From: Firmicutes bacterium UBA6806
GTDB lineage: Bacteria; Bacillota; Clostridia; Peptostreptococcales; Acidaminobacteraceae
DNA: 64,000 bases
Direction of reading: 5' to 3'
NCBI GenBank assembly: GCA_002452745.1
Contig: DKFC01000052.1
Location: 68,062-132,061, forward strand
Shown here: in pieces, positions 25,955 to 34,157 of the stretch
How the letters are laid out: each line of letters begins with the position of its first letter
Numbering within the stretch: the first letter of the stretch is position 1
Notes under the pieces: generated by a model
What the model was told of the DNA's origin: nothing
Database searches by the model: none
The model's input: only the letters and a program-made list of their open reading frames with translations
Translations under genes and position numbers: made by a program

Positions 25955-27592
25955 ATGATGTACTTGATATCAAAAGAAAAAGACACTCTTCCAAAAGGGC
26001 TAAGACCTTTTAAAAACATATTGCATTTCAGAACTGCTCTGGTCTTGGTCCTTTTGTTCTTCATGGCAAACCTATTTTCATTGATGCAATTTCCCCTAGT
26101 GCACTCTGATGAAATTTGGTTAAAAGGGCTTTCACTCGAGGTGTGGCATCAGCGAAGTTTTAACGTTACCGAACCCTTTTATGATCTTTATCCACGTGTG
26201 CCACATCCCTTTAGATGGCTCTTCAACCTCTTGCAGCTCGGATTCGTAGGCATCTTTGGCAATTCGCTGTTCAGTGTAAGACTGCTCTCGCTTGTAGCCT
26301 CAACCTCTAGTTTAATCGTCTTTTACAAAATACTTCGCCACATCACAAAATCTGAGGCTCTCTCTCTCAGTGGACTATCGCTTCTCATGCTAAATATTCA
26401 GTGGTTATATGCCGCTCACTTTGGCCGCCAAGAAGCGCTGATTATGCTTTTAATGTTACTCTCCTATTGGAACTGCACACGTCTTAATTCCACAAAGTGG
26501 CTGGCGTTAATTCTCCTACTTGGAATTGGCATCCACCCCAACAGCTTTCTAATTGGCTTCATGATCTGTCTACTGCTTTGCCATCAGATTTATCACAAGA
26601 TGCGACCCCTGCGAGATTTCTTCGTGTTTATCGGCATTACTATGGTTGGCTGTATCATTTACTTGGGATCAGGCTTTCTAATGACCTCTGATTTTCTCAT
26701 GCGCTATTTGAGTTTTGGCGCAAGTCTGGGTGTTGATGCCGTTCCAATGAGCCGCCTTCAAAATTACTACTGGTTTTGGGTTAAGCTCTACGGAGAAATC
26801 GGAGGAACTTATGAACTCTTTAACATCAGGATAGAGCTTTGCTTGCTGGCAATCCTCGTCCTAGTTGTTCCCTTTATTCCAAAAGTTATAAGCAAGCAGA
26901 CTCTATTAAATCGCAGTGACGCTGATAGCCATTTATTTGATGCTATCCATTTATTTGAACCTTATATAGCACTTGTGAGCATTTTACTTGGTCTTTTCAT
27001 CATCGGGCGCAACAATCAGACCTCCGTAGTCTTTTTATTGCCTTTTGTGATTTTAATGCTGTTCAATCTAGTGTCAATTTTCAACTTGAAAAAACAGTGG
27101 CGTATGGGTTTCAGTATTGGTATAACGCTCTTTGCACTGTTCAATCTCCAAGGCGACTTAAAGGCATATACAGCCCGTTTCCCCTACGCCCAGCCATACG
27201 AGGTCATACAGAGAGAAATTGGGAAAGCCATTCCACATGATGCGGCTGTTCTTGGCAACATCAACATCATGGAGGGACAAAACACCAATCAATTTTACGA
27301 TATTCGAAATCTTGCTTACTTACAGGAAAACAATTTAACTCTACAGGATTATATCGACAGGAGACATATACAGTATATTGCCATCCACGATGAAATGGAC
27401 TACATCGCCAGTTGCTCTCCAAAATGGGATTTTCTATATGTCAATATGAATTACTGGGACGAATTAAACGACTATCTGACAGCTAACACTGAACTCATCT
27501 CTGAAATTGACAATCCACTGTATGCCATGAGAATTTCAAAATACGCCGGGACTTATCCCTGGAAAACTAAAATATACCGCATTTTGCCATAA
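25955..27592 (+). CDS. GT39/ArnT-like membrane glycosyltransferase
   Basis: A 545-residue protein with about 10-12 membrane helices. The first extracytoplasmic loop has HSDEIW (acidic catalytic residues of the PMT/ArnT family), followed by conserved HPFRWLF and FSVRLLS. A soluble C-terminal tail follows the last helix. The family transfers sugars from polyprenyl-phosphate to lipid or protein. It is a single gene facing away from the rhodanese pair, with a terminator at its stop. Upstream at 25879 there is an AGGTGATTCACCT palindrome. The ribosome site (GAAGGGG) is modest; ATGs at 25955 and 25958 are both possible. Confidence 0.8.
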   Translation: MMYLISKEKDTLPKGLRPFKNILHFRTALVLVLLFFMANLFSLMQFPLVHSDEIWLKGLSLEVWHQRSFNVTEPFYDLYPRVPHPFRWLFNLLQLGFVGIFGNSLFSVRLLSLVASTSSLIVFYKILRHITKSEALSLSGLSLLMLNIQWLYAAHFGRQEALIMLLMLLSYWNCTRLNSTKWLALILLLGIGIHPNSFLIGFMICLLLCHQIYHKMRPLRDFFVFIGITMVGCIIYLGSGFLMTSDFLMRYLSFGASLGVDAVPMSRLQNYYWFWVKLYGEIGGTYELFNIRIELCLLAILVLVVPFIPKVISKQTLLNRSDADSHLFDAIHLFEPYIALVSILLGLFIIGRNNQTSVVFLLPFVILMLFNLVSIFNLKKQWRMGFSIGITLFALFNLQGDLKAYTARFPYAQPYEVIQREIGKAIPHDAAVLGNINIMEGQNTNQFYDIRNLAYLQENNLTLQDYIDRRHIQYIAIHDEMDYIASCSPKWDFLYVNMNYWDELNDYLTANTELISEIDNPLYAMRISKYAGTYPWKTKIYRILP

Positions 27593-27612
27593 GCAAAAGC
27601 GGTATATTTTTA
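27569..27612 (+). terminator. Terminator of the GT39-like gene
   Basis: AATATACCGC at the end of the coding region pairs with GCGGTATATT and is followed by a T-run. The 5' arm overlaps the last codons. Confidence 0.85.
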
Positions 27613-27669
27613 TAAACATTAGGCGTTCAAATATTTAATTTGGAATCACATCAATCCATCACAAAGATG

Positions 27670-27864
27670 CTATCCGTCATTCTTTCTATGCCAGATCAGA
27701 TAACTTATACTGACCAAGCAAATTAGGAAAACTTGATAGATAACCACCCCATAAAAAGTATGCAGTAATCCGCTTATGAAGCCAAAGACTGCAAAGACGC
27801 AGTATATGGCCATAAACAAAGCTATGTGTTTTGATTCTTTTGTTTTAAATAATTTATCCAACAT
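27670..27864 (-). CDS. Small two-helix membrane protein
   Basis: 64 residues: a charged N-terminus (MLDKLFKTKESKH), two membrane helices at about 13-35 and 38-57 and a basic tail (WHRKNDG). Its ATG is two bases after the stop of the secreted-protein gene and has no ribosome site of its own, so translation should be coupled. I do not recognise a family. The pairing (secreted product plus a small hydrophobic membrane protein) resembles bacteriocin-immunity arrangements, but this is only a hypothesis. Confidence 0.6.
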   Translation of the reverse strand: MLDKLFKTKESKHIALFMAIYCVFAVFGFISGLLHTFYGVVIYQVFLICLVSISYLIWHRKNDG

Positions 27865-27866
27865 AA

Positions 27867-28490
27867 TTAACGCACCAAAATTGTATTATATTCTGTTCCC
27901 GTCGATACCCAAGGCGAATTTTTGTCTTCTCTTCTCCAAGTCTTGGTTTTATAAGTCACCCACTCACTCATTTTAGTCACTCTACCTGTGGCCAAATTTT
28001 CAGACCACTTGATTTTTGTCTTCTTGTCGACACTTATCTTAATAGCATCAAAAGTGACATATGATGATACAGTTGATGTTGCAAATGCAATATTTGAAAC
28101 AAATCCCGCCATCCCCAGTTTTTTAGCGATGAGGGCGTATCCCTTCTTTTTAGTCAAAGTAGACGCAGTCACTTTTAATGCACTTTTAGTCAGCGCCCCA
28201 CCCAGTAAAAAGAAACCAATTTCCAATTCTTTTGACGCCATCTTGACTGCGGCTTCAATGTCTTCTTCATCGGCAATTGCAGTGGTATGAAAGCTATAAT
28301 CCGTTTCTGTGTAGTAATATCTAAATCTATTGGACTGTGTTTCGATGCCACCACTTTGATCTGTATCTTCAAAACTGATGCCTGTTCTATTATCTATTAT
28401 AACAGTTTCAGAACCCTCTGACGCAAAAACAGGCAACACAGTTGTAAGCATCACTATAAGTGCTAATGCTAAAATTTTTATTTTTCTCAT
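27867..28490 (-). CDS. Unknown secreted protein
   Basis: 207 residues with a clear signal peptide (MRKIKILALALIVMLTTVLP, cleavage likely after VFA). The mature part is Tyr/Thr-rich (RFRYYYTETDYSFH), has an acidic helix (DEEDIEAAVKMASKELE), then two Gly/Ala-rich hydrophobic stretches near residues 93-110 and 123-150, and a charged C-terminus with several Trp. I do not recognise the family. The buried hydrophobic pair could insert in membranes. GGAGGATATAA precedes the ATG. A TTGTCT/TAGTAT promoter lies about 150 bp upstream. Confidence 0.7.
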   Translation of the reverse strand: MRKIKILALALIVMLTTVLPVFASEGSETVIIDNRTGISFEDTDQSGGIETQSNRFRYYYTETDYSFHTTAIADEEDIEAAVKMASKELEIGFFLLGGALTKSALKVTASTLTKKKGYALIAKKLGMAGFVSNIAFATSTVSSYVTFDAIKISVDKKTKIKWSENLATGRVTKMSEWVTYKTKTWRREDKNSPWVSTGTEYNTILVR

Positions 28491-28637
28491 TTATATCCTC
28501 CAGGAATTTCATGTTTTTCATTTTATAAGCGATTCGCCCTGTAGTTATATGTACATCTTTCGTTTAAATAAGTATTGATATGTTTTCCTCCTCTTTATGA
28601 TTTTCTAGGCAAATCATTTACTTGAACGCTTATGCCA

Positions 28638-28666
28638 ATACTACCATATCACTGAACACCAGACAA
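28638..28666 (-). promoter_or_regulatory. Promoter for the secreted-protein gene
   Basis: Minus-strand TTGTCT (28661-28666), 17-bp spacer, TGG-TAGTAT with an extended element (28638-28643). It gives a leader of about 140 nt. Confidence 0.45.
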
Positions 28667-28707
28667 TCTAAATGGCCTCATTGGAACAAAATGCGGTATA
28701 TTTTCCT

Positions 28708-29967
28708 TTAGTCTCTATAAAACCGTTTCCCCCGAATCACAAGGTTTACACCCTTTTCGTCTAAAATTTTAAGAATGTCATAGGCACTTTTGATGTTTTT
28801 AGATAAAGAGGCTTCATCCTGCCCAGTGATAATCATGTACCCTGCGCGCTGAGATGCGTTTTCTGTCGGCGGAATCGTCTCTCCCACTTTGAAATTGTAC
28901 CCCACTTCATGAATAAACTCACAAGCTCTCAGATCATTTAAGTCTGTCATAGACTCTATTTTTCCCGCATGACAAAAGAAAAGCTGAGTGCTGAAAAGTG
29001 GCGGTTTTATCCCATACGCGTATGCCTTTAGCGACGCTTTATCATAGGTCACACTATGACAGCCCTCTATGGAGAGTCCCAACACATCAATCCCAGTGAC
29101 CAGTGGAATCGTCACATCCTCATATGCTCCCCCCAGTCGGCAGGCGATTTCATTTACCATGACGCCCTGATTGCCAACGAGATATTGAAAGTAAATTGGC
29201 CCTTCCTGTATGTTAAACGCTGTACAAACGCGCTCTGTAATTTCTATAATTTCACGTTCATACCGCTCTAGGTGAATAGAGGGATATTCGTGTGCAATGC
29301 AAACACCTATATGCCTCTCTGGCGAAAAGGTGACTCGGTCTGTAATCGTAAGTACTTTGACAGCACCATCAACCACCCAACCGCTCACGGTCAGCTCTTT
29401 GTTTTCATAATAAGCCTCCACCAAGATTTTATCTTGTCTCGAATAGCTCACTACTTTATGAAATTTTTCACGAATAGCCTCTGTGCTGTTCAATTTATAA
29501 ATTCCACGTTGTCCCTGAGAATCCAAAGGTTTGACTACATAAGGCGGCTTGATGTGCTCAAGTTCGCTCTCTTCAAAAGTCTCTGAAATAACCGCAAAGG
29601 GAACGGTTGGAATGTTAAAGTCCTTAAACCGCTCCTTCATGTATCTTTTATCCGTAACCCAAAGCGCCGTTTCGGAAGAGATGAACGTCGGCAGGTTCAA
29701 TTCTTCACAGGCCTTTGTCACACACAGAACCGGCTGATCTGTGCCCACGGTTAAAACGCCATCAACTTCAAGTGTTCTGGCGGCTTCTAAAATCGCCTCA
29801 GAGCTAAACGCATCTGCTAAAACCGCTATATCTGCAAGCAACTTTCCCTTTGACGTCTCCAAATAATCGGCAACAGCTGTTTCTATGCCCATATCTCGCA
29901 TACGTTTAATTCCATTGATCTGACAACTGCCAGCTCCCACCATCAAGACCCTTTTGCGCCTCATCAT
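28708..29967 (-). CDS. ATP-grasp ligase (carbamoyl-phosphate-synthase-like)
   Basis: 419 residues: an N-terminal nucleotide-sugar-like Rossmann part (RVLMVGAGSCQINGIKRMRD), a central ATP-grasp region (PPYVVKPLDSQGQRGIYKL, then metal-binding FQYLVGNQGVMVNEIACRLGG) and a C-terminal lid. The family joins a carboxylate to an amine or thiol through an acyl-phosphate. It is 36 bp downstream of a GT2 glycosyltransferase gene in the same orientation, so surface-polymer or small-molecule decoration is possible. The substrate is unknown. AGAGGTGAT precedes the start (ATG ATG). Confidence 0.82.
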   Translation of the reverse strand: MMRRKRVLMVGAGSCQINGIKRMRDMGIETAVADYLETSKGKLLADIAVLADAFSSEAILEAARTLEVDGVLTVGTDQPVLCVTKACEELNLPTFISSETALWVTDKRYMKERFKDFNIPTVPFAVISETFEESELEHIKPPYVVKPLDSQGQRGIYKLNSTEAIREKFHKVVSYSRQDKILVEAYYENKELTVSGWVVDGAVKVLTITDRVTFSPERHIGVCIAHEYPSIHLERYEREIIEITERVCTAFNIQEGPIYFQYLVGNQGVMVNEIACRLGGAYEDVTIPLVTGIDVLGLSIEGCHSVTYDKASLKAYAYGIKPPLFSTQLFFCHAGKIESMTDLNDLRACEFIHEVGYNFKVGETIPPTENASQRAGYMIITGQDEASLSKNIKSAYDILKILDEKGVNLVIRGKRFYRD

Positions 29968-30003
29968 CTAAATCACCTCTATCCAGTTTTTTCTCTTTCC
30001 CCT

Positions 30004-30756
30004 TTACTCTGTGCCCTTGCTTTCAGGTGATACCACTCTCTGTTCACGTCTCGTGAGATGTCTTTTGAAAAAACTCTCTAGCTGGTGTCTCATGCCATAA
30101 TGCCAATGGAGTTTAAAACAAAGGCTCACCAATTTCTTAACGGTATATCCTGATTTTCCAGCATATCGCTCTCGCCGTATCACTGAGACGTTTCCAACAC
30201 ATTTCACATGTGGCAAGAGTTCAGCACTCAGATAGACAAAATCAGTTGGTCGATCTGATAAAACCTCGTAAACAGATTTGTGTATCAGTCTAAAACTGCT
30301 TACCCTAAGGCCTCTTAAAGTCCTAAACCGCCGCTTGAAAAAACGCCCTACAATCTTTGAACCCATGTGGCGAATCCCCTTCTCTGTAACATTTCCATAG
30401 ATGCCATAGACCAAATCGCACCCTTCTTTTGCCATTTTTTTCATCTGCAAAACCGCTCTGATGTCGTGTTGACCATCGTCGTCCATGGTCAGTGCATATT
30501 CACCTCGGCATTTCAAAAGACCTTGCAAAAGGGCCTTTTGTTGTCCGATGTTCATGGGCAATTTTACCCCTACAATATTTTTATTTTCCAACATCTGCTT
30601 CTCTATATAGCTCCAACTCAAATCAGTGCTCCCATCGTCCACTAAGATCAGTTCATAGCTCCACTTGCTCTCTAAAAAAAATCCTTCAATCTCTTCGATG
30701 ACGGCTGGCAGAGTCTTTATGCTATTGTAGACCGGTATGACCACTGAAATATCCAT
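30004..30756 (-). CDS. GT2-family glycosyltransferase (polyprenyl-phosphate sugar synthase-like)
   Basis: 250 residues with the GT-A fold: MDISVVIPVYNSIKTLPAVI at the start, ILVDDGSTD, LPMNIGQQKALLQGL and the DxD-like MDDDGQHD. It resembles dolichyl/undecaprenyl-phosphate sugar transferases but has no C-terminal membrane helices, ending in a basic segment. The start at 30756 has AAAGGAG at good distance; a longer frame of 32 codons lacks one. A polyprenyl-phosphate sugar made here could feed the GT39-like enzyme at 25955. Confidence 0.86.
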   Translation of the reverse strand: MDISVVIPVYNSIKTLPAVIEEIEGFFLESKWSYELILVDDGSTDLSWSYIEKQMLENKNIVGVKLPMNIGQQKALLQGLLKCRGEYALTMDDDGQHDIRAVLQMKKMAKEGCDLVYGIYGNVTEKGIRHMGSKIVGRFFKRRFRTLRGLRVSSFRLIHKSVYEVLSDRPTDFVYLSAELLPHVKCVGNVSVIRRERYAGKSGYTVKKLVSLCFKLHWHYGMRHQLESFFKRHLTRREQRVVSPESKGTE

Positions 30757-30850
30757 TTTTTCTCCTTTATTCAAAATCTCTAATCTGATAAACTGTATAA
30801 AGACGCTCTTATAATGATTCGTATGTATTTTATAAAAAGGGATGATGTTC

Positions 30851-31069
30851 ATGCATAAACTGGACTGTTTCGGGGATATTTGTCCAATCCCATTATTGAA
30901 GATGCAAAATGAAATCGAAACGCTTGCCAGCGGTGAGACGTTTCAAATGGTGGTTGACCACAGTTGTGTAATTGAGTCCATACAGGAATCACTGGGGAAA
31001 TCAAGTCTCATCTATGAAATAGAAGAGGTTCTCAATGGTGTTTGGGAAATCACCATCACCAAACCATAG
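30851..31069 (+). CDS. TusA-like sulfur carrier protein
   Basis: 72 residues with the SirA/TusA fold: LDCFGDICPIPLLKM holds the CPxP motif with the sulfur-carrying Cys, followed by the conserved amphipathic pattern and VVDHSCVIESI. I place the start at 30851, nine bases after AAGGG; ATGs at 30842/30845 lie on that site. It is more diverged than the two TusA copies at 33 kb but shares their added DHSC motif. It is a single gene with a strong terminator behind it. Confidence 0.88.
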   Translation: MHKLDCFGDICPIPLLKMQNEIETLASGETFQMVVDHSCVIESIQESLGKSSLIYEIEEVLNGVWEITITKP

Positions 31070-31116
31070 GCCTTTAGATTTAAAGGCCTATAAACTTTAT
31101 AAAAAATCCAACACTT

Positions 31117-31146
31117 AAGCCTCGGCATTTTGCCGAGGCTTTTTTA
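31117..31146 (+). terminator. Terminator after the tusA-like gene
   Basis: AAGCCTCGGCA and its exact complement around a TTT loop, followed by a T-run. A second inverted repeat (AGGCCTTTA/TTAAAGGCCT) overlaps the stop codon at about 31069-31091. Confidence 0.92.
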
Positions 31147-31158
31147 TACGCATCACCA

Positions 31159-32058
31159 CTAGCAAAAATCCTTTGATCCGTGGTCTATGAAATATTGATA
31201 AATATCTGAAACGGCCTTCTCCCTTTGACACTTTCGCCTGACGACGAGGTAAATATCATAGTCGAAGTCAAAATTCTGAACTTCCACTATTTTGAACCGC
31301 TTTTCATAAAGCTCTTTTTTTACAGACATATATGGCAAAAAGCAAATGCCAAGGCTATTATTGACCGAAGATTTTGCCGCTGGAATTGAGTCTACCTTGA
31401 ACATAATCGGAATTTGATCCATCATAAGTCCCAGTGGTTTCAATTTGTGTTTTAAAAAAGAAGAAATGGTCAGCGCTTCATCGTCGAGAAGCACCATTTC
31501 ATGATTTACAAGTTCGTTGACATCTATCACATCTGGAATTCTCGAGTTCACATTTGCCACCAGTACAATTCGTTCTTTTCCAATCCTGCTGTATTCGAGC
31601 CGATCGTCACATGGTTCTTCCGTCACAAAGCTCAGATCGGTCAATTCGTTGATTAAGTCATTAAAAGACTCCATATTTGACTTGGAATGCATTTCGAAAT
31701 TGTATTTTGGGAACTGCTTTTTAACTTTGTAAAGCACACATGGCAGCGAATAGTTCACCAGCGAGAGATAACCGTTTATCTTGATGTTCTCAAAACTGTT
31801 TTCAAGCAGTACAAGTTCTTCTTTTAACTTATCGTAGATTCGAAGCATAGTGCCAGAGTATTTGAAGAGTATGCGTCCTGCATCTGTGGGCATAACCCCT
31901 TTATTGCTTCTCTCAAGCAACTGATAGCCCATTTCATCCTCTAGCTTTTGGATATTCTGACTCAGGGCAGATTGGGATATATGTCTGTTGGCAGCCACTT
32001 TGGATATGCTTTTGGTCTCGACAACCTCTCTAAAGTATTCAAGCGCAGTTAAATTCAT
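31159..32058 (-). CDS. LysR-family transcriptional regulator
   Basis: 299 residues: an N-terminal winged helix (MNLTALEYFREVVETKSISK, then SQSALSQNIQKLE) and a periplasmic-binding-like effector domain ending near residue 290. It is divergent from the YeeE/YedE-TusA operon with a 169-bp shared intergenic region, the classic place for a LysR regulator and its target. The inducer may be a sulfur compound, by context. GAGGTGACAT precedes the ATG. Confidence 0.9.
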   Translation of the reverse strand: MNLTALEYFREVVETKSISKVAANRHISQSALSQNIQKLEDEMGYQLLERSNKGVMPTDAGRILFKYSGTMLRIYDKLKEELVLLENSFENIKINGYLSLVNYSLPCVLYKVKKQFPKYNFEMHSKSNMESFNDLINELTDLSFVTEEPCDDRLEYSRIGKERIVLVANVNSRIPDVIDVNELVNHEMVLLDDEALTISSFLKHKLKPLGLMMDQIPIMFKVDSIPAAKSSVNNSLGICFLPYMSVKKELYEKRFKIVEVQNFDFDYDIYLVVRRKCQREKAVSDIYQYFIDHGSKDFC

Positions 32059-32227
32059 ATGTCACCTCTTCACTATACTATTATGTCCGAAGTTCCTACA
32101 TTTTTGGTATCACTTTTTCTTATGCTGGTTTGGAATTGCCATTGAGTCTTTATTTAAATAAAATGTTATCATATTACTGTGAGATTGTTAAGAGTATAGC
32201 AAACTTTATTTTTAGGAGTGTGAAAAG

Positions 32228-32905
32228 ATGGAACAAACATCAACTTCTAGACGTCGTTCTTCATCAAACCGGAAACCGAAGAAAAATCAGATTCCATTCG
32301 GTTTTGCCGCTGTAATCCTATTTGTGGTGATTGCCATATGGCTGAACACCAAGTCGAGTACCATGGCTATCTTTTGGCTGACAGGAATTGCCTTTGGATT
32401 TATTCTCCAAAAGGGCAGATTCTGTTTTACAGCTTCCATGAGAGACCCTTACTTAACTGGTGGGACTTCCCTTACAAGGGCTGTTATCATTGCACTTGCA
32501 GTGACAACAATTGGCTTTACTGCAATTAAATACGGCTATGCCAATGCTGGACTTCCGATTCCGGGCATGAGCTATGTCGTTCCAATCAGTCTTGCCACTT
32601 TAGTGGGCGCTTTTATGTTCGGCGTAGGCATGGTTATTGCAGGCGGTTGTGCTTCTGGAACGCTTATGCGTGTTGGAGAAGGCTTCTATATGAATATGCT
32701 GGCTCTTTTGTTTTTCGTAATCGGCTCTCTGCTGGGAGCTCATGATTTCGGATGGTGGAAGGAGCACTTTATTTCAAAAGGCGTGTCTGTTTTCCTTCCT
32801 GATGTCTTTGGATGGATGGGCGCTGTTATTTTACAACTGGGTGTTCTTCTAATTCTGTATATCATCGCAGAAGAATACGAAAAGAAACGTGGCGCATCAC
32901 ATTAG
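32228..32905 (+). CDS. YeeE/YedE-family sulfur transporter, first half
   Basis: 225 residues with a basic Ser/Arg/Lys-rich N-terminus, then about five membrane helices. KGRFCFTASMRD and GGCASGTLMRVGEG are the conserved cysteine motifs of the YeeE/YedE (TsuA-type) family, whose known member imports thiosulfate via Cys residues. Full-length members are about 350-400 residues; here the second half is a separate gene at 33521-34081, with two tusA genes between. AGGAGTG precedes the ATG. Confidence 0.88.
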   Translation: MEQTSTSRRRSSSNRKPKKNQIPFGFAAVILFVVIAIWLNTKSSTMAIFWLTGIAFGFILQKGRFCFTASMRDPYLTGGTSLTRAVIIALAVTTIGFTAIKYGYANAGLPIPGMSYVVPISLATLVGAFMFGVGMVIAGGCASGTLMRVGEGFYMNMLALLFFVIGSLLGAHDFGWWKEHFISKGVSVFLPDVFGWMGAVILQLGVLLILYIIAEEYEKKRGASH

Positions 32906-32992
32906 GCCACCTGCTAATGCATTACAAGGTAATTCAACCAATTATAATCAACTATAAAATATAAATAAGCTCAGTGGAGCGAGGAGGATAAA

Positions 32993-33220
32993 ATGAAAGA
33001 AGTATTATTAGATTGTTTCGGCGAAGCGTGTCCAGTACCTTTAGTAAAGGCTCAAAATAAACTCAAAGAATTGGCTGTTGGCGATGTTCTAATCGTTCAA
33101 ATCGACCATAGCTGTGCCATGAAAAACGTCCCAGAATGGGCTAGAAAAGAAGGCTATAACGTAGAAGTAGAAGAAGTGGAAGACGGTGAATGGGAAGTTA
33201 TCATCGAAAAAAACAAGTAA
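32993..33220 (+). CDS. TusA-like sulfur carrier protein, copy 1
   Basis: 75 residues with LDCFGEACPVPLVKAQNKL (CPxP, Cys13 the expected persulfide carrier; extra Cys8) and VQIDHSCAMKNVPEWA. TusA proteins hand sulfane sulfur from a donor to later acceptors. It is 51 bp upstream of an almost identical copy and lies between the two halves of a YeeE/YedE transporter, so it should accept sulfur as it enters the cytoplasm. GAGGAGGAT precedes the ATG. Confidence 0.93.
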   Translation: MKEVLLDCFGEACPVPLVKAQNKLKELAVGDVLIVQIDHSCAMKNVPEWARKEGYNVEVEEVEDGEWEVIIEKNK

Positions 33221-33271
33221 AGTAAAAAAGCACTGGCATTTCAGTGACTCAATAAATCAGGAGGTAATATC

Positions 33272-33499
33272 ATGAACGAATTCGTATTGGATTGTTATGG
33301 GGAAGCATGCCCTGTCCCTTTGGTAAAGGCTCAAAACAAACTCAAGGAATTAGCTGTTGGCGACGTTTTAATTGTTCAAATCGACCATAGCTGTGCGATG
33401 AAAAACGTTCCTGAGTGGGCTAGAAAAGAAGGCTATAACGTAGAAGTGGAAGAAGTGGATGACGGCGAGTGGGAAGTCATCATTGAGAAAAATAAATAA
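33272..33499 (+). CDS. TusA-like sulfur carrier protein, copy 2
   Basis: 75 residues, differing from copy 1 at only about five positions (residues 2, 4, 5, 9 and one Glu/Asp swap near the end), all conservative apart from residue 2 (Lys to Asn). The DNA shows many more silent changes, so the pair is a tandem duplication kept under strong protein-level selection. The CPxP motif is intact. AGGAGGTAATATC precedes the ATG. It is followed 21 bp later by the second transporter half. Confidence 0.93.
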   Translation: MNEFVLDCYGEACPVPLVKAQNKLKELAVGDVLIVQIDHSCAMKNVPEWARKEGYNVEVEEVDDGEWEVIIEKNK

Positions 33500-33520
33500 C
33501 ACCATTCGGAGGTGTCTTAA

Positions 33521-34081
33521 GTGGAAAATAAACAGGTAAAATTCTTTGATCGTGTAAAATCAAATGATTATTACATTAAATGGCTTAAAAATCCGTTCAC
33601 TTATGTTACAGCCGCTGTGTTGCTCTCTTTATTTCAAATTGTAACACTTGCCGTGACAAAAGAACCTTGGGGCGTTTCAGGTGTTTTTGCCTACTGGGGC
33701 GCGTGGGCTTATGAAGCCGTTGGCGGCTCTGTAGATAAATGGTACTACTTTGCCAGCACTGGTGCTCAAAATGTCCTTCAAAACGGAATTATCAACCATG
33801 CAGGAACTTGGCGAAATCTTGGGATCATTGTAGGCGCACTGTCTGCAACCCTCTTGGCGTCAGGATTTAAAATTAAGAAGATCAAATCTAAAAAGCAAAT
33901 TGTAGCCGCTTCTCTTGGCGGATTGCTCATGGGATATGGCGCTCGTTTGGCCTTTGGCTGTAATATCGGCGCATTGTACAGCGGCATTGCATCCCTGTCT
34001 CTTTCAGGATGGGTCTTTGCCATTGGCATGTTCTTCGGCGCAATCGTCGGCAGCAAATTGCTGGTCAAATTCTTTATGTAA
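33521..34081 (+). CDS. YeeE/YedE-family sulfur transporter, second half
   Basis: 186 residues, start GTG at 33521 with GGAGGTG upstream. It has four or five membrane helices and the YeeE/YedE C-terminal motif MGYGARLAFGCNIGALYSGIA with the conserved Cys. It complements the first half at 32228-32905. A split transporter of this family with TusA genes between the halves points to a two-subunit channel with dedicated cytosolic acceptors. Confidence 0.87.
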   Translation: MENKQVKFFDRVKSNDYYIKWLKNPFTYVTAAVLLSLFQIVTLAVTKEPWGVSGVFAYWGAWAYEAVGGSVDKWYYFASTGAQNVLQNGIINHAGTWRNLGIIVGALSATLLASGFKIKKIKSKKQIVAASLGGLLMGYGARLAFGCNIGALYSGIASLSLSGWVFAIGMFFGAIVGSKLLVKFFM

Positions 34082-34157
34082 ACCCCTTAGTAAATTCATG
34101 TGATTGAGATATAAGTTGAATCAGACGGTTCAACTGTCTATGAGAAAGGAAACCTTA

